Positions 35,960 through 44,753 of a stretch of 64,000 nucleotides of DNA are shown here, piece by piece. Source of the stretch: Asterella californica (taxonomy: Eukaryota; Streptophyta; Marchantiopsida; Marchantiales; Aytoniaceae); assembly GCA_036924285.1 (NCBI GenBank), contig JAYKYS010000001.1:2465501-2529500 (forward strand). Reading direction: 5' to 3'. The first letter of the stretch is position 1; each line of letters starts with the position of its first letter. The notes under the pieces are model-generated. The model saw only the letters and a program-made list of their open reading frames with translations, was not told the origin of the DNA and made no database searches. The translations under genes and the position numbers were made by a program.

Positions 35960-37480
35960 TCATTTTTGGTGTGCTAAGAAGACAAATTTATGAAATGGCT
36001 TTGAGTAGTCACTGCTCACTCTTGGTCCGCACGCAACACAACTTAACTTTCCTTTTGTACATTGTCCAGAGATAAGTCTCAGTGTTGGATAATCATGAAT
36101 TGTCCATAACACCATTGCGAAAATCTTACTATCACCTTCCGCGGTTACATCATATGCAGTCACGTCTGTCCACAACTTCTGTAGCTCCTCTACTACTGGC
36201 TCCAAAAATATGTCGCTATTTTTCATTGTCACAGATTCCTTCTCAATGATGAGCATGACTAATTGAAGAAAGAATCATTTGGTACATAACCAAGATAGGA
36301 GGTTATAATTTACTAACAGTATTGGTCATGTACTCCAACTAGTACTCTTGTCTGCAAAAGCATTTACCCCGTCCAGTGGTAAGCCAAATTTCAGATTTCT
36401 AGGACCGCTAGCAAAGTCTGGATATAACTTATCCATATGTTTCTAAGCTTTTGAATCTGCCACATGTCTCACCAGACCATCTGTTGATTGATTTGCATTG
36501 GACCATTTCATCAGGCTAGCAATAGATTTCACTCTAAACATTCGAAGTAAACGAGGTATTATCGGGAAGTGACGGAGTACTTTAAGCGGTTGCCGTCCTT
36601 GTCCTGCATACCTATCTGCTCCACATTTGAGACATTTCTCCAACTCAGCATATTCAGCACGAAAGACAACACAGCCCTTCAGACATGCATGGATTGAGTC
36701 ATAGTTCAATCCTAATCGTGATATCAAACGATAATGCCATGTTGGCGATCTGTTCTGTTCAGAGAAGGTCCTTTGCTTCAACAATAGTAAAATCTCATCC
36801 ACAGTCACTTTTGGGATGTTATGCTGATAATAAATGTTTAAGAACATCATGGTGAAAGAGAGCACATTCATACGGGCTCCTTCAAACAGCGATGTACATG
36901 TTTCTCACAAAAGTTACTCAGTTGTATCCCCTATTTCATCTTGTCGATCATCAATATCGATAACATCTGTGTTATCTCCTTGGACCGCAGTAGCATCGAT
37001 GTTATTGCCATTGTCCGAGATCCCTCTAGAATCAAGATGTTCGAACATCTTAAGTAACATCCAGTTGATACTGATTTCATTCGAAATGTGTTGTCATCAT
37101 CAGTCATTAGTATGTCATCTCTAACGTCTCTAAGCAGAGCATATGGTGTTATTAACGGAACAGATGGTTGATGTTCCAACGAGGATGTACTCTGACCAAA
37201 ACATGATTTTTTGAAATGAGTACTCCATCCTTCATCTGATTCATCCCATTCAAATGCATGATCTTTCCACCAACGTAGCAGAGGTATGCGTCCAAACTTG
37301 ATCAAATGAATCTGTACTTTCCAGAGGAGTATCAAGTTCAGACCTTTGTACAGATTGCACAGACATTTGATTCGTATCATCTGTCGCATCCGTGCACGGT
37401 TCTTTTCTCATCTCCATAATTTCAAATCTCGATATTCCACTCTCTTCTGATCATGAATGGATAGCTTGTATGGAGGCCAT
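35960..37480 (-). pseudogene. CACTA (En/Spm, TNP2-type) transposase remnant
   Basis: On the minus strand 36871-35960 reads as the Transposase_21/TNP2 domain of CACTA elements. A Y-D-S-I-H-A-C segment with Cys pairs (C-L-K-C-G-A-D-R-Y) comes first, then K-V-L-R-H-F-P-I-I-P-R-L-L-R-M-F, D-G-L-V-R-H-V-A-D-S, D-P-like G-P-R-N-L-K-F-G-L-P-L-D-G-V-N-A-F, D-I-F-L-E-P-V-V-E-E-L, and a final W-T-I-H-D-Y-P block with S-G-Q-C-T-K-G. Stops interrupt it: TAG after the A-D-S-K-A block and TGA in the W-S-T block, both where Trp is expected. Frames at 36931-37389 and perhaps 37525-37782 look like its N-terminal part. I could not find CACTA terminal repeats. Confidence 0.85.
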
Positions 37481-38900
37481 CACAAAAAAACCTCCAAGAA
37501 AGTTTACAATTGTTGGTGGTAACATCAAACCCTAGACAAGTAGCTAGTTTCATATGCGCGAGACACGCATAAATTTGTAGGGAGAGGTTTGAAAATGATG
37601 CAGTCAGAGTTGAACACTGAACTCTCAGTGTGTGCAATCAAGCTGAACATTTTGTCAAGCGTGAGTTTTAAAAGTTCACTCTCAGTCATAGTCTTCCACT
37701 TTACTGCCAGTAGGTCCTCAATCTTGTAGTCGTTTTGCTGAAATGTTGCTGTAACATGATATTTCCGTTTAGGGTTAATCACAGTGTAATATAATGTATT
37801 TAAACTTCAAATTAAAATACCAGATTTCCTTTATCCATAATGATGATTCTTGAAAGAAATAATTCTTATTTATGAAATAAATTTTATATTTATTTTATTT
37901 GTGCTATAAAAATTCTAAATAGTAAAAATCTAAACTTGATACAAGTATGGTATTTCTCTAATTAAATCCAAGCTTTAAGGAGACAAATTTTAATTAAATA
38001 ATTACACAAAAGATATATCAAAAGACAATAAATTCATGTTCATTCATATGTCACCCATAAGTATTTGGAATCAGCTCCGTTGGGACTTAGAGGTTAACTA
38101 AGGAATTTTGTTATAAACAAGTGGAGTAGAAAAATATATTTTTATTATTTACGCTATGGTATTTAGCACAGCTATACGTCGATTCTGAAAACCATAAAGG
38201 GAGGGCGGAAGTTTTTTCGTGTAGCGGAACGGAAGGATATAGTCATGGTGAAAACCGGAAAAACAAAGATGGTACTTGGAACGGATGGAGGGAGTCGTTG
38301 TAGAAACCAGAAAAGAGAAAGGAAAGAAACATATCCTTGTAAATCAAATAAATCGCTGACGCATAGCCCCGTAATTCTATTGTAATTGGAGCTCCTTGTA
38401 AGTATATTTTTAAATAAATAAAACTAAAATAGGTTATTTTTAGTTTATAAATAACTTTGAAAGTAAGAATTTGATAATTATATACAAAAAGGAGGAAAAA
38501 TAACCATCATAAATAATTTTTGGATTTCTGAAAAGACCCGTGCAGTGGAGAAAAAACTGCTTTTTTAAAAGAACAGTCGGAAACTTTATGGAAAGATACT
38601 ACATGTGTGGATAAATCCTGACCCTCTTTACTTATCATCGAAAAGTGTATGCTGTAAGATAAATTTCACGAAGGGTTCCGGAAGTAAAACAATTCCACCG
38701 ATCTCCTCGAATTATTTTCCGGGGAAAAACCGTTTTTCCTAAACAACCTCCCGGAACCGTGACCAGACATACTGCAGAGACCTTCTGACATTTCGTTGAG
38801 ACAAGAGTTGAGCCTGTACACGAGCGGTTGGAGATGGACGTGTCCTGGCGCATATGCTAGTGCTCGCTCCTGGCTTGAGATTCCTTCCTCCGCCCAATCA

Positions 38901-38926
38901 CCATCACTTGGGTGCCCAAGTGATGG
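38901..38926. repeat. 12-bp perfect inverted repeat with 2-nt loop
   Basis: CCATCACTTGGG and CCCAAGTGATGG flank TG. It lies 35 bases before a second, longer hairpin. Confidence 0.9.
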
Positions 38927-38961
38927 ATCGGTACGGAAAAAGCATACGGATCGGTCCATAC

Positions 38962-39031
38962 GGAAAAAGCATCGGATAACCCATATCTGGGTTATCGGAT
39001 ATTCATATCTGGGTTATCCGATGCTTTTTCC
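38962..39031. repeat. Inverted repeat, about 24-bp arms
   Basis: GGAAAAAGCATCGGATAACC from 38962 is mirrored by GGTTATCCGATGCTTTTTCC ending at 39031. Between them ATATCTGGGTTATC occurs twice in direct orientation (38983 and 39006), and CGGAAAAAGCAT also occurs upstream at 38935. The locus mixes inverted and direct copies of one motif. Confidence 0.85.
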
Positions 39032-39449
39032 ATATGACAAGGTCTCCACATTACCGTATGGATAAAGTTAACCACACAATATAGGTCATTGCACCTAACC
39101 AAGTAAGAGGAGATCCACCATTTGGATCATTTTCACGGATTCTCATCTGAACTAGTCATAATTTTACAAAGAATCATGCCTTAGATTGTAGTTCATTCTG
39201 ACGCGTCTGTTTTTCCCGTAATGTACGATGTACTTCCGTGACGATTGGATTAGAGAGATAGCCCATTGGCTTAGAATATGCAACTGTTGCGTGTAATATG
39301 AGGAAGAGAAGGAAAATATCTGCCTCCCTCACTTGGTGGCTTTGGGACTTTTCATCGTTCTACATTCAAACAACCTTTATGGTAAATATTTTGCCTCTCT
39401 TCTGCATCCTATTTTTGATCTTTTAATCTTTTATTGCCTTAGGTCTTTG

Positions 39450-39712
39450 TGTTAGAATACAGTACAAGTATGAAACTCTTTTTCCAGTAACCAGTTCAGG
39501 TTAACTGGTTATTAGGTGATGACCTTTCGTAAGGTCACCAAGGCCAAGACTAAGAGTATATTATCCAGACCCAAGGCCATTGTACATTATTAATCTATTT
39601 ACTTGGTTCTGCCCACACTCTCTTGAGGAGCTCTCTCACACTCTCATACTGTCCTTATGTCGTGACTTAGAGTTTTGCCTTAGCCTATTCTACCAGTAGT
39701 TCATTTCCAACA
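39450..39712 (+). repeat. Copia 5' LTR
   Basis: It runs TGTTAGAATAC...TTCATTTCCAACA, 263 bp. Relative to the 3' LTR it has an extra TAACTGG-like run that creates an AACCAGTT/AACTGGTT inverted repeat, and an extra segment near the end (AGCCTATTCTACCAGT). Confidence 0.95.
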
Positions 39713-39724
39713 TGGTATCAGAGC
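39713..39724 (+). promoter_or_regulatory. Copia primer binding site
   Basis: TGGTATCAGAGC directly follows the 5' LTR. It is the standard complement to the 3' end of plant initiator-methionine tRNA used by many copia elements. Confidence 0.9.
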
Positions 39725-39895
39725 TTTGCTTTGTTGATGCACTAGCACAATAGCATAGGCACTAGGTAGGCCTTCGGCCTATAGGTGAGAGCAGTTGGAG
39801 GACCTTCAACTGCTGCGAGAAGGACGCTTCATGCATCCAGATTCTGTACATCCGCTAACAAAACTTCACCATCCCAGCGATCAATCTGATATAGA

Positions 39896-40824
39896 ATGTC
39901 TCCTTCCTTTGATGACACCAAAGGCTGGGCTAAGGACGGCACATATTTCATGCTTTGGAAACACAAGACAACCTTGCGGCTCAGGGCCCATGGTGTTCTT
40001 GATATCGTGGAAGGGAACTTGCAGAGACAACGTGCCACTACACTCGGAGGTACTACGGTACCCATCCCTCCCAATGCTATCGGACCCGGCAACATCGCAG
40101 ATTGGGATCAGCTTGATGTTAATGCGCTCGCAGCGATCAACGAATGCTGCGAGAACAGTGTGACGGGACATCTAATGTCTTGCACCACGTCGAACGATGC
40201 ATGGTCCACCTTGACCAGACACTTTGCTGGTCAAGACATGGTGACCAAGATGCACTTAAGAGAGAAGTTGTGGGTTTTAAAAATGAAACCCAACGAGACT
40301 GTCATCCAACATGTGAACAACTTCAAGTCTCTCATCCAGCAGATGACTTCAGATGGATTGATAATTATCAACGAGGAGCAAGTCCTCGCACTGATGGGCA
40401 GCATGCCCAACAACTACCATTTATTCTTGCAGGCGATGAGAACAAATCCAAATCTTTCACTACAGGACCTCATCACCTTCCTCATCCAGGAGGAAACGAT
40501 CGACACAAGTTATCGATGAAATCATCTATTGCCTTGTTTGTAGGACGTAGGCAAAGAGGACGCAATGGCAGCAACTGGTGCAACAATAGTGGCAATCGAC
40601 AAGACGATAATCAACCACCAAAAAGACCGCCAGATCCTAATGAGAAATGTTTTCAGTGCAACAAGCCCAGACATCGCATAGCCGAGTGTCCGGACAAACC
40701 CAGCAGCAGCAACGAAAACTTGAATGGTGGTAATCAGAACAAGAACAGGAACAAGAATCCTCAGAACAACAACAACAACACTCGTCGAGTTTTGATGACA
40801 CAATGTTCATCTGCAATCGTGTAG
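39896..40824 (+). pseudogene. Copia gag with zinc knuckle, frameshifted
   Basis: The ATG at 39896 opens a 207-codon gag frame with W-K-H-K-T-T-L-R-L-R-A-H-G-V-L near its start and the gag core N-E-C-C-E-N-S-V-T-G, W-S-T-L-T-R-H-F, M-K-P-N-E-T-V-I-Q-H-V. It ends at 40519. Nucleocapsid sequence continues in another frame to 40824, with a CX2CX4HX4C knuckle (C-F-Q-C-N-K-P-R-H-R-I-A-E-C) and an Asn-rich tail. One frameshift near 40510 thus separates capsid from nucleocapsid, and a TAG at 40822 ends the frame before protease. Confidence 0.9.
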
Positions 40825-40825
40825 A

Positions 40826-41240
40826 CAACTGATCCGAATTGGTACGTGGACACAGGTGCCACACACCACATGACACATAATCGACGACAATTCGTCGAAT
40901 ACTCACCCGTCTCTGAGAACACCGAGAATGATGCGATTCTACTCGGTGACAACATCATCATCCACGTTGCTGGTTCTGGCATGGTGGAAGTGTGACTGCT
41001 CAACGACGAGCATGTGTACATACGTGACATTGTCCATGTGCCCGCCTTGCAGAAGAATTTATTCTCAGCTCGGCAATTTGATGCCAATGACGACCAGTGT
41101 CTAATTGGCAACGGACTCTGTCACCTAGACGACAGATTTGGACAAGTGCTAGCTCCTTGTCCCACTGTCGACGATCTCTACATGCTCGGAGATTCAATTT
41201 TGATCGCTGACCAAAACGCGCTTGTAGCTACTGCTTGTAG
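40826..41240 (+). pseudogene. Copia protease and pre-integrase fragment
   Basis: It reads N-W-Y-V-D-T-G-A-T-H-H-M-T at 40840-40878, the copia aspartic protease active site. Then come G-D-N-I-I-I-H-V-A-G-S-G, an in-frame TGA near 40995, V-Y-I-R-D-I-V-H-V-P-A-L-Q-K-N-L-F-S-A-R-Q, and D-L-Y-M-L-G-D-S. After about 41240 copia similarity stops. Confidence 0.88.
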
Positions 41241-41805
41241 GACTCCAATAGTCCACACACTATCACTTAGCCAGAGATCAGGACCGCGTCTGCAAGCTAG
41301 ACCGCAATCAAACCAGCGGACTAGCGTCTCTCTATTCAATCGCAATATGCGCAGGATCTGTTTCCCACGGTCTAGGCCCAGCCCCGCCTCCCAGAATGTG
41401 CACACCCAAGCAGAAATGCAACCAAGTACCCCGCCTCCCAGAATGTGCACACCCAAGCAGAAATGCACCCAAGTAACTCACGGAGTTTTTCTCTTCTTAA
41501 TTCGGAGCATAATCCCACAAGCGAAGTCCTCACTCCACTACTTTCAGAAATACCACACTTGGAAAATGAGGGTCAAATTCTTGTGAGCACGGCCTCTACT
41601 CCCTTACCTCCACGCCTCTTGGCACATTCCCAATGCGGACGCCATCTATTGGCCTGCCCCCTCTTCCGTGCATGTCTACTGACCTCAAAAATACCGGCGC
41701 AAGATCCTATAAAAACACATCCCTTTCCCGCACACGGATTGAGTCTCTTCATCTGTCATCCGCAGGCAACGGTCGCCAAGTGGTGACCACACACCGGTGG
41801 AGTAC
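41241..41805. other. Stretch inside copia without copia similarity, with TATA-like motif
   Basis: Between the pre-integrase block and the gypsy insertion there are about 560 bases where I find none of the expected zinc-finger part of integrase. It contains a 47-bp tandem repeat (41384-41477) and CCTATAAAAACACATCCC near 41707. It may be replaced or inserted DNA, for example a degenerate solo LTR. Its edges could not be defined. Confidence 0.45.
41384..41477. repeat. 47-bp tandem duplication
   Basis: Two adjacent copies contain GCCTCCCAGAATGTGCAC and ACCCAAGCAGAAATGCA. They differ at single bases near the ends (GCAACCAAG versus GCACCCAAG). Confidence 0.92.
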
Positions 41806-42720
41806 TGTAACGACCTATGTTACACATAGGAAGTTTATCTATTAGTAAGGTGTTTAGTTCTAACTAAGTGTTGAGAATGTTTATTTACTGCCAAAGTACT
41901 TTTAGGAGATATCAAGTTAGTCATGACTAGCTAAAAGTTAGTTATGGTTAAACTTAGCTGTACTTTTGGCAGAATTCAGATATTTGCTAAAGAGTGAGCA
42001 CTACTATCTTGTCATCTTGTCTAAAAGGTAGAAAGGGGGTGGAAAGTATCCCTTATCTCCTTTTTGACTTGATATTAGTGGTTGGATTAAAGTTGTGGAC
42101 TTTGTGGGCATTAAAAACAAGAAGAGATTCCACATGTTTCCTTTTTAGTGGGTCCTAGTGTAGAGGGGGGTGGAAATTCGAGATTCCTTGAGAATATTCC
42201 AGAATCCTTCTAGAAGTTGTTGACTTTGAAGGAATAAGCCCATGTGAAAAGGTAAAAAGCCCATGTGATCAATGCTTTTACCTTAAGTAATATCTTAGTA
42301 AAACCCGGTAAAAGTAGTTACGGCTGAGTTACCGGAGGGTACCAAAGTAAAAACCTAGAATGTATAAATAGAGGAGTAGAGAAGAGCTCCTCATCCTTGT
42401 TTTCACATCGTCGTAATGACAACTTGAGTAATATAGAGAGTGTGGGATATTTTTAGCATGTGAGAACTTGAGAGACGTCGTTAGAATGGAGGATTTTAGT
42501 GGATGAGATTATGGAGATTTTAGTTGATAAGTTTGTGGGTGTATGAATGAGAGTGAACTTAGCATTTTTCCCTTCAAGATTCATGGTGTGCTTCCATCAA
42601 AGCCATCAGAGGTGACCCCTGAGTGAGAGACAGGCCCGACAGTTGCAGATTCGTGGATGACGATCGTGGAGGTTGAGAGATCGGGGGGTAGTTGATCGTT
42701 AGGACCGCGGAGGGTTTACA
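41806..42720 (+). repeat. Gypsy 5' LTR, 915 bp
   Basis: It begins TGTAACGACC and ends GGGTTTACA, so termini are TG...CA. It contains a TATA box at 42363-42370. A small inverted repeat (CCTATGT, TAC, ACATAGG) sits within its first 25 bases. Confidence 0.97.
42363..42370 (+). promoter_or_regulatory. LTR TATA box
   Basis: TATAAATA sits about 355 bases before the LTR end and should mark the U3/R boundary some 30 bases downstream; the copy in the 3' LTR is at 50212-50219. Assigned from motif and position only. Confidence 0.6.
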
Positions 42721-42724
42721 TTTT

Positions 42725-42742
42725 TGGTTCCGTTGCCGGGAC
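42725..42742 (+). promoter_or_regulatory. Gypsy primer binding site
   Basis: TGGTTCCGTTGCCGGGAC lies four bases after the 5' LTR. It resembles the TGGCGCCGTTGCCGGGG-type site of plant Athila/Tat-like gypsy elements, which pair with an acidic-amino-acid tRNA. The four-base gap and two changes from that pattern are noted; the tRNA partner is inferred. Confidence 0.65.
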
Positions 42743-43009
42743 CTCACTTGAAGGGATCGTTGAACGATGTTTAGAGTTCAGTTCTATATTCGACAAAAGG
42801 AGATTATGAGAGAGCACATGGAGAGAACGTTGGGAGGAGAGAGAGCTAACGCGATGTTAGCAACGTTAGAACCTTTCGTGTATCCCGTAGTGATATATGA
42901 CGCGTTCGAAGTCATTCTTTACATCTTGTTCACTTAGAAAGGGTTTGAGGAGAGTTGAAAGGAGGTGCAACAAGAGTTGTAGAGAAGGAGGAGAGAAAAG
43001 TTATTAGAG

Positions 43010-43470
43010 GAGAGAAATTTGTGAGTTTAGAAATTCTGCTCTCTGGAAAATTTGTACAGTCGCTGTCAACTTTTCTGTGAATTTTATTTTCCTGAGAAAC
43101 TTTCCAGTGTTTTAGATTGGCTGATAACCTATCTAAGACAAAAGGAATCATAGGAAAAGGTGGTCTAGAGAGGGAGCAATGATTTTTCAAAGTTGAGGGG
43201 GTCTATTCGTGAGAGTTGAGGAATTCTGTTCTCTGGAAAAAGTTTACAGTCAGTGTCAGATTTTCTGTGAATTTTATTTTCCTGAGAAACTTTCCAGTGT
43301 TTTAGAGTGGCTGATAAGCTATCCAGGACAAAAGAAATCATGAGAAGATGAGGTCTGAAGAGGGAGAAAGGATTTTTCAAAGTGGAGGGGGTTGACAACC
43401 ATGAGGGAAGTGAAAATATACAAATTTCAGTTCTCTGAAAATTTGTACAGTCATCACCATCTCTTCTGAT
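43010..43470. repeat. Leader tandem repeat, about 190 bp, 2.4 copies
   Basis: The block TTCTG.TCTCTGGAAAA, TTACAGTC, TTTTCTGTGAATTTTATTTTCC, TGAGAAACTTTCCAGTG, GGCTGATAA, and GATTTTTCAAAGT occurs twice with starts 190 bases apart (43033 and 43223). A third, partial and more diverged copy starts near 43425. It lies in the untranslated leader before the small ORFs. Packaging, translation or replication signals are possible roles; none is shown by sequence. Confidence 0.88.
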
Positions 43471-43607
43471 TAGAGAAGTTTCTGTTGAAACTTCATGATT
43501 TAGTAGCTTGGAGGTTGAGCTACTGGAGACCACAAAAATCTTGGAGAGATCTCTTACCAACTAAGAGAGATACGTTTCGGCATACAAGGAGGTCTTGAAG
43601 ATACGTC

Positions 43608-43925
43608 ATGGGGAATCCAGTTCGAATGACGAGGTGGAAGAAGAGACGTTTAGGAGTTCGAACAGAGACGGAGAAGCCCAAGTTAAGTATAGATGAGTTA
43701 CGAACACGCATCTATAGCACTTGGGGTGCCCTCTTTACTCTATACGAAGAAGCTTCCGCGACAATTGGCACAGATTTGAAGAAAGTCGAGTTTAAAGCAT
43801 CATTCACTATGGAGGCCACGAATGCTCCTGGTGAAATAGAGTTGGATCCTTACAAGAGCGAGTTCAAGATGTCTGTTGTGATGAGTACAAACGAGGGTGA
43901 GGAGGATCATATCTTTGATAGTTAA
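43608..43925 (+). CDS. Gypsy leader ORF a, 105 aa, unknown function
   Basis: An ATG frame of 105 codons in the leader of the young gypsy. It begins basic (MGNPVRMTRWKKRRLGV), has a central I-D-E-L-R-T-R-I-Y-S-T-W-G-A-L-F segment that may be helical, and ends acidic (N-E-G-E-E-D-H-I-F-D-S). No cysteine motif or known domain is visible. It precedes ORF b by about 140 bases. Standard gypsy elements have no gene here. It could encode an accessory protein or be a remnant of an older longer gag; its intact state in a young element is weak evidence for function. Confidence 0.45.
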   Translation: MGNPVRMTRWKKRRLGVRTETEKPKLSIDELRTRIYSTWGALFTLYEEASATIGTDLKKVEFKASFTMEATNAPGEIELDPYKSEFKMSVVMSTNEGEEDHIFDS

Positions 43926-44063
43926 TATTAGATTAGATTTTATTTCGTGTATCGTATGTATAATGCACGATTTCTAATATAAAGCTCGGAAGAGTTAAGA
44001 AAGTAATGTAGAATTATTTTCCTCTATGATATTTTGTCCACTTAATGGTTGAGAAGGTGCAAC

Positions 44064-44540
44064 ATGAGTGGAAATTCAAAAGATTGGAAAGTTAGACTTA
44101 GAAACCTTCCTCAAGGTTTAGATGTCATAGTAAGTGTCGGAGAAAGTTCGAGAGAGATTATCGTCGAGTTTGAAAACCCTAGTACTAAACCTCAAGTAGA
44201 ATCGCCGAGGAGAAGAGTAGAAACCGACTTGTGGTGTTATTTCTGTAGAGGGTTGGGACACAAAGTAGTGAATTGTCCAACTAGAATCAGAACCGAGAGA
44301 GCTAAAGGGAAGCGGGAGTTTACTGATTTGAGTCTTCGAGTGGGTCCATCGTCACCAGCGCCAATTCATCTTCTAGGCGAAGATCCTTGTCCAAGTTGTG
44401 GAGTGGGTGATCTATCAAGAGGACACAAGTGCGTCGATGTGGCCGCCCTACTTACGTCCGTAGTCGAGAAGTTGGACGAGACTCAAAGAGCTGAGACGGA
44501 GAAGTTGTCGACTTCAAAGGAGGACTCGGCTGAGTTGTGA
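44064..44540 (+). CDS. Gypsy leader ORF b, zinc-knuckle protein, 158 aa
   Basis: I start at the ATG at 44064 (MSGNSKDWKVRL); the frame is open five codons further but without an ATG. Near residue 58 is C-Y-F-C-R-G-L-G-H-K-V-V-N-C, a perfect CX2CX4HX4C knuckle as in retroviral nucleocapsids, preceded by Arg-rich sequence (P-R-R-R-V). A second Cys/His cluster follows around residues 110-125 (C-P-S-C-G-V-G-D-L-S-R-G-H-K-C). The C-terminus is a likely amphipathic helix (L-L-T-S-V-V-E-K-L-D-E). A nucleic-acid-binding role is likely. The main gag-pol has its own knuckle, so this element carries two. The TGA at 44538 overlaps the ATG of the next ORF by one base. Confidence 0.6.
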   Translation: MSGNSKDWKVRLRNLPQGLDVIVSVGESSREIIVEFENPSTKPQVESPRRRVETDLWCYFCRGLGHKVVNCPTRIRTERAKGKREFTDLSLRVGPSSPAPIHLLGEDPCPSCGVGDLSRGHKCVDVAALLTSVVEKLDETQRAETEKLSTSKEDSAEL

Positions 44541-44704
44541 TGGAGATCGTCATTCGGATGGTGGAGAAGGCGGTGATGCGACTCAGACTCATGATTACCT
44601 TGGGGGAAGAGATGGCACAAGAGGTGTTGTTACAACCATTTCCTTTCATTTTACCTATGGTAGATTATTCGCGAATGGAATTGGTGATGTTCGTACTCTT
44701 TTAG
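44540..44704 (+). CDS. Gypsy leader ORF c, 54 aa, overlapping ORF b
   Basis: ATG at 44540 shares its A with the TGA of ORF b (TGATG), an arrangement that permits termination-reinitiation in other systems. The product is Met-rich (M-E-I-V-I-R-M-V-E-K-A-V-M-R-L-R-L-M-I-T) with a hydrophobic end, M-E-L-V-M-F-V-L-F, and stops at TAG 44702. The gap to the gag-pol ATG is 49 bases. It is too short for the supplied ORF list. Whether it is translated is unknown; it may only relay ribosomes to gag-pol. Confidence 0.35.
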   Translation: MEIVIRMVEKAVMRLRLMITLGEEMAQEVLLQPFPFILPMVDYSRMELVMFVLF

Positions 44705-44753
44705 CGAGTAGTTATTGCACGACGATTAGAAGAGTAGAAAGAGTAGTTACAAG

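Larger units (their letters stand above)
37481..39449. other. AT-rich non-coding stretch before the copia element
   Basis: No gene was recognised apart from the possible N-terminal transposase piece at 37525-37782 (minus). It is AT-rich to about 38600, then has a cluster of hairpins at 38901-39031. The copia element is inserted at CTTTG (39445-39449). Confidence 0.4.
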
